This document shows positions 47,139 to 58,836 of a DNA stretch of 64,000 nt, piece by piece. A program made the position numbers and the translations under genes. The stretch is from Panulirus ornatus (taxonomy: Eukaryota > Arthropoda > Malacostraca > Decapoda > Palinuridae). Location: assembly GCF_036320965.1 (NCBI RefSeq), contig NC_092228.1, forward strand, positions 20,993,503 to 21,057,502. The letters are read 5' to 3'. Numbering within the stretch: position 1 is the first letter of the stretch; every line of letters starts with the position of its first letter. The notes beneath the pieces are model-generated. The model was not told where the DNA came from and searched no databases. It saw only the letters and a program-made list of their open reading frames with translations.

Positions 47139-50100
47139 TTCAGCGCACGACTCAGGGCCCAGCATCACTATGTGTGGACTCGTTCAGCGCAGGACTCAGG
47201 GCTCAGCATCACTATGTGTGGACTCGTTCAGCGCAGGACTCAGGGCCCAGCATCACTATGTGTGGACTCGTTCAGCGCAGGACTCAGGGCCCAGCATCAC
47301 TATGTGTGGCCTCGTTCAGCGCAGGACTCAGGGCCCAGCATCACTATGTGTGGACTCGTTCAGCGCAGGACTCAGGGCCCAGCATCACTATGTGTGGACT
47401 CGTTCAGCGCAGGACTCAGGGCCCAGCATCACTATGTGTGGCCTCGTTCAGCGCAGGACTCAGGGCTCAGCATCACTATGTGTGGCCTCGTTCAGCGCAG
47501 GACTCAGGGCTCAGCATCACTATGTGTGGCCTCGTTCAGCGCAGGACTCAGGGCTCAGCATCACTATGTGTGGACTCGTTCAGCGCAGGACTCAGGGCCC
47601 AGCATCATTATGTGTGGACTCGTTCAGCGCAGGACTCAGGGCCCAGCATCACTATGTGTGGACTCGTTCAGCGCAGGACTCAGGGCCCAGCATCACTATG
47701 TGTGGCCTCGTTCAGCGCAGGACTCAGGGCTCAGCATCACTATGTGTGGCCTCGTTCAGCGCAGGACTCAGGGCTCAGCATCACTATGTGTGGGCCTCGT
47801 TCAGCGCAGGACTCAGGGTCCAGCATCACTATGTGTGGCCTCGTTCAGCGCAGGACTCAGGGCCCAGCATCACTATGTGTGGACTCGTTCAGCGCAGGAC
47901 TCAGGGCTCAGCATCACTATGTGTGGCCTCGTTCAGCGCAGGACTCAGGGCCCAGCATCACTATGTGTGGACTCGTTCAGCGCAGGACTCAGGGCTCAGC
48001 ATCACTATGTGTGGCCTCGTTCAGCGCAGGACTCAGGGCCCAGCCTCGTTCAGCGCAGGACTCAGGGCTCAGCATCACTATGTGTGGCCTCGTTCAGCGC
48101 AGGACTCAGGGCTCAGCATCACTAGGTGTGGCCTCGTTCAGCGCAGGACTCAGGGCTTCAGCATCACTGTGTGGCCTCGTCAGCGCAGGACTCAGGGCTC
48201 AGCATCACTATGTGTGGCCTCGTTCAGCGCAGGACTCAGGGTCCAGCATCACTATGTGTGGACTCGTTCAGCGCAGGACTCAGGGCTCAGCATCACTATG
48301 TGTGGCCTCGTTCAGCGCAGGACTCAGGGCCCAGCATCACTATGTGTGGCCTCGTTCAGCGGAGGACTCAGGGCTCAGCATCACTATGTGTGGACTCGTT
48401 CAGCGCAGGACTCAGGGCCCAGCATCACTATGTGTGGACTCGTTCAGCGCAGGACTCAGGGCTCAGCATCACTATTGTGGCCTCGTTCAGCGCAGGACTC
48501 AGGGCTCAGCATCACTATGTGTGGCCTCGTTCAGCGCAGGACTCAGGGCTCAGCATCACTATGTGTGGACTCGTTCAGCGCAGGACTCAGGGCCCAGCAT
48601 CACTATGTGTGGACTCGTTCAGCGCAGGACTCAGGGCTCAGCATCACTATGTGTGGCCTCGTTCAGCGCAGGACTCAGGGCTCAGCATCACTATGTGTGG
48701 CCTCGTTCAGCGCAGGACTCAGGGCTCAGCATCACTATGTGTGGACTCGTTCAGCGCAGGACTCAGGGTCCAGCATCACTATGTGTAGACTCGTTAGCGC
48801 AGGACTCAGGGCTCAGCATCACTATGTGTGGCCTCGTTCAGCGCAGGACTCAGGGCTCAGCATCACTATGTGTGGACTCGTTCAGCGCAGGACTCAGGGC
48901 CCAGCATCACTATGTGTGGACTCGTTCAGCGCAGGACTCAGGGTCCAGCATCACTATGTGTGGACTCGTTCAGCGCAGGACTCAGGGCTCAGCATCACTA
49001 TGTGTGGACTTGTTCAGCGCAGGACTCAGGGCTCAGCATCACTATGTGTGGACTCGTTCAGCGCAGGACTCAGGGCCCAGCATCACTATGTGTGGCCTCG
49101 TTCAGCGCAGGACTCAGGGCCCAGCATCACTATGTGTGGACTCGTTCAGCGCAGGACTTAGGGTCCAGCATCACTATGTGTGGACTCGTTCAGCGCAGGA
49201 CTCAGGGCTCAGCATCACTATGTGTGGCCTCGTTCAGCGCAGGACTCAGGGCCCAGCATCACTATGTGTGGCCTCGTTCAGCGCAGGACTCAGGGCCCAG
49301 CATCACTATGTGTGGCCTTGTTCAGCGCAGGACTCAGGGCCCAGCATCACTATGTGTGGCCTCGTTCAGCGCAGGACTCAGGGCTCAGCATCACTATGTG
49401 TGGACTCGTTCTGCGCAGGACTCAGGGCTCAGCATCACTATGTGTGGCCTCGTTCAGCGCAGGACTCAGGGCTCAGCATCACTATGTGTGGCCTCGTTCA
49501 GCGCAGGACTCAGGGCTCAGCATCACTATGTGTGGCCTCGTTCAGCGCAGGACTCAGGGCCCAGCATCACTATATGTGGCCTCGTTCAGCGCAGGACTCA
49601 GGGCTCAGCATCACTATGTGTGGCCTCGTTCAGCGCAGGACTCAGGGCTCAGCATCACTATGTGTGGCCTCTTTCAGCGCAGGACTCAGGGCTCAGCATC
49701 ACTATGTGTGGCCTCGTTCAGCGCAGGACTCAGGGCTCAGCATCACTATGTGTGGCCTCGTTCAGCGCAGGACTCAGGGCTCAGCATCACTATGTGTGGC
49801 CTCGTTCAGCGCAGGACTCAGGGTCCAGCATCACTATGTGTGGCCTCGTTCAGCGCAGGACTCAGTGCCCAGCATCACTATGTGTGGCCTCGTTCAGCGC
49901 AGGACTCAGGGTCCAGCATCACTATGTGTGGCCTCGTTCAGCGCAGGACTCAGGGTCCAGCATCACTATGTGTGGCCTCGTTCAGCGCAGGACTCAGGGC
50001 TCAGCATCACTATGTGTGGCCTCGTTCAGCGCAGGACTCAGGGCTCAGCATCACTATGTGTGGCCTCGTTCAGCGCAGGACTCAGGGCTCAGCATCACTA

Positions 50101-50215
50101 TGTGTGGCCTCGTTCAGCGCAGGACTCAGGGCTCAGCATCACTATGTGTGGCCTCGTTCAGCGCAGGACTCAGGGCTCAGTATCACTATGTGTGGCCTCG
50201 TTCAGCGTGGGTCCC
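47139..50215. repeat. 44 bp tandem array, about 70 copies
   Basis: The unit is TGGCCTCGTTCAGCGCAGGA followed by CTCAGGGCTCAGCATCACTA and TGTG. Starts 47161 and 47205 of AGCATC confirm 44 bp. Main variants are GGCCTCG/GGACTCG and GGCTCAGC/GGCCCAGC/GGTCCAGC. GGACTCG units dominate the left part and GGCCTCG units the right part (from about 49440), showing regional homogenisation. A 1024-codon frame and several shorter ones in other frames are open because the monomer lacks stops in all plus frames. Confidence 0.97.
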
Positions 50216-50299
50216 AGGTTCTCGCGGTCGCCACTATGTGGTACATAATGTGGGTGACAGCTGCCGCTCTCAGCGGCTGTCGATAGCGGGCTCTCTCTT

Positions 50300-51415
50300 G
50301 CTGTCTGGCCCTCCAGCCAGTCAGTCAGTCACTCTGGTGGTGTGGCAAGGCTAACTGGATCGTCCAGTTAGTCAGTCAGTCACTCTGGTAGTGTGGGAAG
50401 GTTAACTGGATCGTCCAGTCAGTCAGTCAGTCACTCTGGTAGTGTGGGAAGGTTAACTGGATCGTCCAGTCAGTCAGTCAGTCACTCTGGTGGTGTGGGA
50501 AGGTTAACTGGATCGTCCAGCCAGTCAGTCAGTCACTCTGGCGGTGTGGTAAGACTAACTGGATCGTCCAGCCAGTCAGTCAGTCACTCTGGTGGTGTGG
50601 TAAGGTTAACTGGATCGTCCAGCCAGTCAGTCAGTCACTCTGGCGGTGTGGTAAGGTTAACTGGATCGTCCAGCCAGTCAGTCAGTCACTCTGGTGGTGT
50701 GGGAAGGTTAACTGGATCGTCCTGCCAGTCAGTTAGTCAGTCACTCTGGTGGTGTGAGAGGGTTAACTGGATCGTCCAGCCAGTCAGTCAGTCACTCTGG
50801 CGGTGTGGTAAGGTTAACTGGATCGTCCTGCCAGTCAGTCAGTCACACTGGTGGTGTGGGAAGGTTAACTGGATCGTCCTGCCAGTCAGTTAGTCAGTCA
50901 CTCTGGTGGTGTGAGAAGGTTAACTGGATCGTCCTGCCAGTCAGTTAGTCAGTCACTCTGGTGGTGTGGGAAGGTTAACTGGATCGTCCAGCCAGTCAGT
51001 CAGTCACTCTGGTGGTGTGGGAAGGTTAACTGGATCGTCCTGCCAGTCAGTTAGTCAGTCACTCTGGTGGTGTGGCAAGGCTAACTGGATCGTCCAGTTA
51101 GTCAGTCAGTCACTCTGGTAGTGTGGGAAGGTTAACTGGATCGTCCAGTCAGTCAGTCAGTCACTCTGGTGGTGTGGGAAGGTTAACTGGATCGTCCAGC
51201 CAGTCAGTCAGTCACTCTGGTGGTGTGGGAAGGTTAACTGGATCGTCCTGCCAGTCAGTTAGTCAGTCACTCTGGTGGTGTGGGAAGGTTAACTGGATCG
51301 TCCTGCCAGTCAGTTAGTCAGTCACTCTGGTGGTGTGGGAAGGTTAACTGGATCGTCCTGCCAGTCAGTTAGTCAGTCACTCTGGTGGTGTGAGAAGGTT
51401 AACTGGATCGTCCTT
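50300..51415. repeat. 51/55 bp array, about 21 copies
   Basis: The unit is CAGTCAGTCAGTCACTCTGG, TGGTGTGGGAAGGTTAACTG and GATCGTCCAGC. GGTTAACTGG starts near 50401, 50452 and 50503 give 51 bp. The 55 bp form carries one more AGTC (CAGTCAGTTAGTCAGTCAC), a tetranucleotide expansion inside the minisatellite. Confidence 0.96.
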
Positions 51416-51479
51416 GAGACGATGAGCCTCACCAATGGTCGACAGTTTTGGTAATCCAGGTTACTTTTCACCACTGAGA

Positions 51480-53155
51480 TTTGCCAACCCAAGTGTCAGT
51501 TATTTTCTTTCGTTTCGAACCATGTACTAGTTATTTTCTTTCATTTCGAACCATGTCTTATTTTCTTTCATTTCGAGCCATGTATTAGTTATTTTGTTTC
51601 ATTTCCAACCATGTATTAGCTATTTTCTTTTTCGTACCATGTACTAGTTATTTTCTTTAATTTCGAATCATATATTAGTTATTATCTCTCATTTTGAACC
51701 ATGTATTAGTTATTTTCTTTCATTTCGAACCATGTATTAGTTATTTTCTTTCAATACGTTCCCATTTACTCGTCCTTTTCTTTCACATCGTTCCCATGTA
51801 TCAGTTGTTTTCATTCAATTCGTTGCAGTGGATGTTATTTTCTTTTACAGTGTCTTCGTGTGTCAGTTATATTATCATTGCGTCCCCATGTATCAGTTAG
51901 TGTCCTTCATTTCAAACCCATGTATCGAAAATTTTCTTTCATTTTGAACTATATCAGTAGTTTTCTTTCACTTCGTTTTCATATTTCTGTTATTTTCTTC
52001 CGTTTCGAGCCCATCTATCAATTATATTTCGAATCCACTTTATCATCTATTTTGTTTCGTTTCGAACCAAATGTATCAATTATATTTTTCCTTTCGAGCC
52101 CATGTATCATTTTCCTTCATTTCGAACCAGTGTACCAATTATTTTCTTTCATTTTGAGCCCATGTATGTTATTTTCTTTCATTTAGAACCTATGCATGTT
52201 AATTTCTTTCATTTCCAATCCATGTATCAGTCATTTTCTTTCATTTCAAACCCGCTTACCAGTTTTTCTCTTTCATTTCAAACCCATTCATCATTTATTG
52301 TCTTTAATTTCCTACCCATGTATCAGTTATTTTCTTTCACTTCGAACCTATGTATCAGTTATTTTCTTTTTATCCCATGTGTCAATTATTTTCTTTCATT
52401 TCGAACCCACATATCCATTATATTCTTTCATTTCGAACCCTTGCTTTAATTATTTTCTTGCCTTTCGAACCCACGTATCAATTATCTTCTTTAATTACAA
52501 ACCCATGTATTAATTATTTCTTTCCTTTCAAACTCATTTATCAATTATTTTCTTTCATTTCGAACCCAAATATCAATTATTTTCTTTCCTTTCGAACTCA
52601 TTTATCAATTATCTTCTTTCATTTCCAACACATGTATCAGTTATTTTCTTTCATTTCGGACCCATGTATGAATTATTTTCTTTCACTTTAGACCCATGTA
52701 TTGCTTATTGTCATTCATTTCGGACCCATGTATCAATTATTTTCTTTAATTTCCAACCCATGTATCAATTACCTCTTCACTTTAGACTTATGAATCAACT
52801 ATTTTCTTTCGTTTCGGACCCACGTATCAATATTTTTTTTCACTTTAGACCCATGTATCAATAATTTTCTTTCCTTGCGGACCCATGCATCAATAGTTTT
52901 CTTTCACTTTAGACCGGCATCAGTTATTTTCTTTCATTTCGGACCCATGCATCAATCATTTTCTTTCATTTTGGACCTATGTATCAGTTATTTTCTTTCA
53001 TTTTGCACCCATGTATCATTATTTTCTTTCATTTCGTAATCACGTATCTGTTATTTTCTTTCTTTCGGACCCATTATCAATTTTCTTTCATTTCGGACCC
53101 ATGTATCAATTATTTTCTTTCATATCCGACCCATGTAATCAGTTATTTTCTTTCA
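51480..53155. repeat. 32 bp degenerate array, about 50 copies
   Basis: The consensus is TTATTTTCTTTCATTTCGAA followed by CCCATGTATCAG. Copies differ a lot from each other, with 29-33 bp spacing, so it is older than the other arrays. The Phe/Ser/Tyr frames are artefacts. Confidence 0.93.
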
Positions 53156-53318
53156 CTGCGTTTCGTCGGCCGTCTAAAAGACGAAACTGGGTCCGAACCT
53201 CGAGTGACTGTCTCTCTCTCATGCACCGAGGAGCCCCGAGTCGTAACCGTATGTCTTGTTACAACTTTGCCTCATCGTCGCTCCAAACAAGTGGAACTCT
53301 CCCTGGATCTGTGTACAT

Positions 53319-53319
<1 letters not shown>

Positions 53320-53391
<72 letters not shown>
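53320..53391. repeat. (CT)n microsatellite
   Basis: Perfect CT run of about 34 units. Confidence 0.98.
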
Positions 53392-53394
<3 letters not shown>

Positions 53395-53823
53395 GCTCTC
53401 TCTGCCATAAGGCTCTCCAACTGATGAAGCCAAGGTTTCGATCATCACCTGTACTGTGGTTTGCCAGCCAGCTGAGGACACCATAGGTCTCCCTAGATCT
53501 CACGTTAACTGTGCTGTTGTGGGTCTTTGTTTCTCAGTTTCATTTTCTAAATGGAGCTATTGAGGGAGTACTCCCTCAATCTTACTTTTCACTGCGTCCA
53601 ATGATGGTGGCTCTCCTTAGCTCGCTGCTTCAGTGACACCTTCTCTGACTGTTCCCTGGTGCCATGGTATGCCATCTCTGGCTGTCAACTACGATAAGGT
53701 TTTTCTCAAAGGTTTCTTTTTACAGCAAGCTGTGTTTCCAGTGGTTACCATACAGTGTGTACGAGAGCAAGGATCGAGTACAGCAGGATAAGAAAGGATG
53801 AGCAGAGAAGCTCTTTGGGGGGA

Positions 53824-53827
<4 letters not shown>
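53392..53827. other. Unassigned spacer
   Basis: Single-copy-looking sequence between two dinucleotide runs. No supported feature. Confidence 0.45.

Positions 53828-53895
<68 letters not shown>
53828..53895. repeat. (GA)n microsatellite
   Basis: Perfect GA run of about 33 units. Confidence 0.98.
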
Positions 53896-53896
<1 letters not shown>

Positions 53897-54029
53897 GTGG
53901 CCGAGGCACAAGACGATACAATAGATTTTTCCATCAATTCATTAAGGGTAAATTGTCAGTTCAAGAGCAGCTGTAATGCCGCTGAGCGATTCGGAGCGAC
54001 GACTCGTAATGGATAGTGTAAAGCTAAGC

Positions 54030-55075
54030 TGAATGATAAGCTGGCAAGTGTGCTCACAGTGGGAGGCACTATAGCCCCACCACCAGCCAGACTGAATAGA
54101 GAGGTCTTAAGAAAAGCATCTAAACTGTTCGAAAACACTGTGCTACACACCAGGCTGGTAAAGGCAGCTGGGTCATTAGGCATGAAGAAGAGGGGTCCTT
54201 CTGTAGATGGAAAATTACCTTAGTGGAAAGGTACAAAAAAAAGGGCGCATGTCAAAGGAACCACCTCAGAATGGGTTTGGGTTACCGGTGGAGTGCCACA
54301 AGGCTTGCTCCTGGGACCATAGTTCTTGATCTGGGTAAATGAATCGCCAGAAGGACGTGGACTCATACCTGAATATGTTCTGCAGATGATGCCAAGGTCA
54401 TGATGGTCATAAAGAATGATGGAGACTGCATCAACTTACAGTGGAACCTAGACAAGCTCCAATGTTGCTCTGATAACATGGTGGATGACATTCAACCCGA
54501 TGAAACGCAAAGTACTAAGGATGGGACAGAGTGACACAAGGCCTCGATATGAATACTTTCTATAAGGAAATATACCGTAGGAATCTCTGGGTGAGCGAGA
54601 CTTGGGAGTCGACACTATACCTAACCTACTGCCAGAGCTCCACTGTATGAAAGCTGTTACGGAGACAAACTCTCTGCTGGTAAATACTACATTCGCGTTC
54701 AACATGGGTACAGAAACATCCAGCTACTGCTCGCAGCGTCTTCTAGGCTAAAACTGGAATATGTTTAATTAAGTCTGGTCATCGCACATAAGTACAACAA
54801 GCTAACAAGAAAAAATACAGAGGAAGGCAACAAAGACTGAGCCAGAGTTAAGACAGCTGAGTTACAGTGAGAGATCAAAGGCCATCAATCAATCCCCTAT
54901 GGAAGAGAGAGGAGTAAAGAGTGACTTGATTGAAACAGTCAAGTTGCTAGACGAGTTTCACATCGACTGTCGACAGGTTTTCGAAGTATGCAAATGTGGA
55001 AGAACTCGAACCCATGATCATGAAATTCAGTAATGACACTTTTCGTAAAAGGTACACTTAAGTATGTAAGAGAAA
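54030..55075 (+). pseudogene. Decayed CR1-like LINE reverse transcriptase
   Basis: The plus-strand translation, pieced across several frames, follows the C-terminal half of CR1/jockey-group reverse transcriptases. TSEWVWVTGGVPQG near 54265-54304 is RT motif B. A decayed ADD-like segment lies near 54385. Next come NLDKLQ near 54447, CKVLRMGQS-like codons near 54507 and a DLGV-like segment near 54600. ATKTEPELRQLSYSERLKA lies near 54830 and MEERGVKSDLIETVKLLDEF near 54900, typical of the region after the thumb. Stops and frameshifts are frequent. It belongs to a different family from copies A-G. Confidence 0.8.
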
Positions 55076-55199
55076 TGGATAGACTGAGTTGATGATTGTG
55101 ACTATTGACGGCATACAGAAGTGGAGGAGGAGGAGGGTGGGGAGGGTGTCGTCAGCTGTTGGGTGTGGTGACCTGAACTCTCATGTCCTCCTCCTACAG

Positions 55200-55298
55200 G
55201 AGCAGTGTGTACACCAGCAGCACCTACGCCGCCAGCAGGGGGTACCGGCCCCCTACAGGCAGTGACACCCACCTCAACCACCCTGTCGCGCCCCCCAG
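55200..55298 (+). CDS. Exon 2 of the Ser/Pro/Gly-rich protein gene
   Basis: A strong acceptor (pyrimidine tract then CTCCTCCTACAG, ending 55199) and a perfect donor (CCCCCCAG/GTGAGT) bound 99 bases. Read in the phase set by exon 1 (one base completing GGG), the frame is open for 32 codons: SSVYTSSTYAAS, RGYRPPTGSDTHL, NHPVAPP. It ends with two bases (AG), which the first base of exon 3 completes to AGA (Arg). In this frame the intron opens with GTGA, so AGG is followed at once by a TGA stop if the donor is skipped. The tandem array that fills the next intron starts exactly at this donor. The peptide is low-complexity and Tyr/Ser/Pro-rich. Confidence 0.7.
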
Positions 55299-58210
55299 GT
55301 GAGTGTGGCACCCCAGGTGAGTGTGGCACCCTAGATGAGTGTGGCACCCTAGGTGAGTGTGGCACCCCAGGTAAGTGTGGCACCCCAGGTGAGTGTGGCA
55401 CCCCAGGTGAGTGTGGCACCCCAGGTGAGTGTGGCTCCCCTGGTGAGTGTGGCACCCCAGGTGAGTGTGGCACCCCAGGTGAGTGTGGCACCCCAGGTGA
55501 GTGTGGCACCCCAGGTGAGTGTGGCACCCCAGGTGAGTGTGGCTCCCCTGGTGAGTGTGGCACCCTAGGTGAGTGTGGCACCCCAGGTGAGTGTGGCACC
55601 CCAGGTAAGTGTGGCACCCCAGGTGAGTGTGGCTCCCCTGGTGAGTGTGGCTCCCCTGGTGAGTGTGGCACCCCAGGTGAGTGTGGCTCCCCTGGTGAGT
55701 GTGGCACCCCAGGTGAGTGTGGCACCCTAGATGAGTGTAGCCCCCAGGTGAGTGTGGCACCCCAGGTGAGTGTGGCACCCCAGGTGAGTGTGGCACCCTA
55801 GATGAGTGTAGCCCCCAGGTGAGTGTGGCACCCCAGGTGAGTGTGGCACCCCAGGTGAGTGTAGCCCCCAGGTGAGTGTGGCACCCCAGGTGAGTGTGGC
55901 ACCCCAGGTGAGTGTGGCACCCTAGATGAGTGTAGCCCCCAGGTGAGTGTGGCACCCTAGATGAGTGTAGCCCCCAGGTGAGTGTGGCACCCCAGGTGAG
56001 TGTGGCACCCCAGGTGAGTGTGGCACCCTAGATGAGTGTAGCCCCCAGGTGAGTGTGGCACCCCAGGTGAGTGTGGCACCCCAGGTGAGTGTGGCACCAA
56101 GGTGAGTGTGGCACCCCAGGTGAGTGTGGCACCAAGGTGAGTGTGGCTCCCCTGGTGAGTGTGGCTCCCCAGGTGAGTGTGGCACCCCAGGTGAGTGTGG
56201 CTCCCCTGGTGAGTGTGGCACCCCAGGTGAGTGTGGCACCCCAGGTGAGTGTGGCACTCCATGTGAGTGTGGCACCAAGGTGAGTGTGGCACCCCAGGTG
56301 AGTGTGGCACCAAGGTGAGTGTGGCTCCCCTGGTGAGTGTGGCACCCCAGGTGAGTGTAGCTCCCTTGGTGAGTGTGGCTCCCCTGGTGAGTGTGGCACC
56401 CCAGGTGAGTGTGGCACCCCAGGTGAGTGTGGCACCCCAGGTGAGTGTGGCACCCCTGGTGAGTGTGGCACCCCAGGTGAGTGTGGCAACCCAGGTGAGT
56501 GTGGCACCCCAGGTGAGTGTGGCACCCCAGGTTAGTGTGGCACCCTAGATGAGTGTAGCCCCCAGGTGAGTGTGGCGCCCCAGGTGAGTGTGGCACCCCA
56601 GGTGAGTGTGGCGCCCCAGGTGAGTGTGGCTCCCCTGGTGAGTGTGGCACCCCTGGTGAGTGTGGCTCCCCAGGTGAGTGTGGCACCCCAGGTGAGTGTG
56701 GCACCCCAGGTGAGTGTGGCACCCCAGGTGAGTGTGGCGCCCCAGGTGAGTGTGGCACCCTAGGTGTGTGGCACCCCAGGTGAGTGTGGCACCCCAGGTG
56801 AGTGTGGCACCCCAGGTGAGTGTGGCTCCATAGGTGAGTGTGGCACCCATGTGAGTGTGGCACCCCAGGTGAGTGTGGCACCCCAGGTGAGTGTGGCGCC
56901 CTAGGTGAGTGTGGCACCCCAGGTGAGTGTGGCACCCCAGGTGAGTGTGGCACCCTAGATGAGTGTAGCCCCCAGGTGAGTGTGGCACCCCAGGTGTGTG
57001 GCACCCCAGGTGAGTGTGGCACCCAGGTGAGTGTGGCACCCCAGGTGAGTGTGGCTCCATAGGTGAGTGTGGCACCTCAGGTGAGTGTGGCTCCATAGGT
57101 GAGTGTGGCACCCCAGGTGAGTGTGGCACCCCAGGTGAGTGTGGCACCCCAGGTGAGTGTGGCTCCCCTGGTGAGTGTGGCACCCCTGGTGAGTGTGGCT
57201 CCCCTGGTGAGTGTGGCACCCCTGGTGAGTGTGGCTCCCCTGGTGAGTGTGGCACCCCAGGTGAGTGTGGCACCCCAGGTGAGTGTGGCACCCCAGGTGA
57301 GTGTGGCACCCCAGGTGAGTGTGGCTCCCCTGGTGAGTGTGGCTCCCCTGGTGAGTGTGGCACCCCAGGTGAGTGTGGCACCCTAGATGAGTGTAGCCCC
57401 AGGTGAGTGTGGCACCCAGGTGAGTGTGGCACCCCAGGTGAGTGTGGCTCCATAGGTGAGTGTGGCACCCCAGGTGAGTGTGGCACCCCAGGTGAGTGTG
57501 GCACCCCAGGTGAGTGTGGCTCCCCTGGTGAGTGTGGCACCCCTGGTGAGTGTGGCACCCCAGGTGAGTGTGGCACCCCAGGTGAGTGTGGCACCCAGGT
57601 GAGTGTGGCACCCTAGGTGAGTGTGGCACCTCAGGTGAGTGTGGCTCCATAGGTGAGTGTGGCACCCCAGGTGAGTGTGGCACCCCAGGTGAGTGTGGCA
57701 CCCCAGGTGAGTGTGGCACCCCAGGTGAGTGTGGCGCCCCAGGTGAGTGTGGCACCCTAGGTGAGTGTGGCACCCCAGGTGAGTGTGGCTCCATAGGTGA
57801 GTGTGGCACCCAGGTGAGTGTGACACCCCAGGTGAGTGTGGCATCCTAGGTTAGTGTGGCGCCCCAGGTGAGTGTTGCACCCCAGGTGAGTGGCGCTCTA
57901 GGTGAGTGTGGCACCCCAGGTGAGTGTGGCATCCCAGGTGAGTGTAGCGCTCAGGTGAGTGTGGCACCCTAGGTGAGTGTGGCCCCCAGGTGAGTGTGGC
58001 ATCCTAGGTGAGTGTGACACCCCAGGTGAGTGTGGCACACCAGGTGAGAGTGACACATCAGGTGAGTGTGGCAAAGCCAGTTGAGTGTGGTACCCTAGGT
58101 GAGTGTGGCACCCTAGATGAGTGTGGCACCGCCAGGTGAGTGTGCCACCATCAGGTGAGTGTGGCACCGCCAGGTGCGTGTGCCACCGTCAGGTGAGTGT
58201 GGCACTCTAG
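55299..58210 (+). repeat. 18 bp intronic array of splice-donor-like units, about 160 copies
   Basis: The unit is GTGAGTGTGGCACCCCAG. The first unit begins on the first base of the intron, and its last half (GCACCCCAG) resembles the last bases of exon 2 (GCGCCCCCCAG). Joined units read CCCCAG/GTGAGT, which is a 3'-splice-like CAG directly next to a consensus 5' splice site. Variants are CTCCCCTG, CACCCTAG followed by ATGAGT, and CTCCATAG. Copies lacking a few bases become common after about 57850, and the array decays to 58210. Repeated open frames (GECGTP, VSVAPQ and minus PHSPGV/THLGCH) are artefacts. Confidence 0.97.
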
Positions 58211-58369
58211 GTTAGTGTATGATTTCCAAACTAGAGACGTTACTGCCGTTCCGAAGTCCGAGCGTACACTGCGTCAGTGGTGTTACTAACATGATGACTA
58301 CAGCTCAATAGCTCAGTGTATTAGAAGATTTGGGTCCTCGTCTGCTTGCTCCTCCCCACCACCACCACC

Positions 58370-58735
58370 ACAAAACCCTCCCATCTTGCCCACCAAACCC
58401 TCCCTAACCACCACTACTCCCACCCTGGCCACCACAACTCCTTTCGTCCCTGGCACACTATAGCCTAAACGTCGGAATGGCATTCTTCAGTGGTTCCAAG
58501 CACTCATCCCCTCCCACACACTCGCAGACACACACATTTTCCCTCTATATGCCTTCCATATTGCTGGCACAGCTCTCCACTTCCACTAACATATTTTCCC
58601 GAGAATTTATCAGCTCATCAGCCAGCAATTCTTAACCTGTCAAGGAAATGGATGAATTATTGGGAAGTGTGTGTATTTGGGGGTAAGTTGTCGTGCGTCC
58701 AGCAACTACTTCCTCGGCGTGCGTGCAACCATCAA
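58370..58735. mobile_element. Unnamed interspersed repeat, copy 2
   Basis: Collinear with 20181-20530, with landmarks CACCCTGGCCACCACAACTC, TTCTTCAGTGGTTCCAAG, TTCCATATTGCTGGCA, CCTGTCAAGGAAATGG, ATGAATTATTGGGAAG and GTCGTGCGTCCAGC. It lies in intron 2 between the 18 bp array and exon 3. Class unknown, no protein visible. Confidence 0.75.
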
Positions 58736-58836
58736 GGCTGAGAGGATCGTGTCTATACGTCATAAATAATGTCATAGATTAAGATCATCTAAACTGATCC
58801 ACGCTCAGTTGACAGCCTCCTTCCCTTCCTCAACAG

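Noticed and set aside
47174..50248. 1024-codon plus-strand frame
   Set aside because: The 44 bp monomer lacks stops in all three plus frames, so three overlapping long frames (331-1024 codons) are open at once. This marks a repeat, not a gene.
55102..57849. Cys/Gly/Pro and Pro/His/Gly frames on both strands
   Set aside because: Translations of the 18 bp splice-donor array. Only 55200-55298 is supported as coding.
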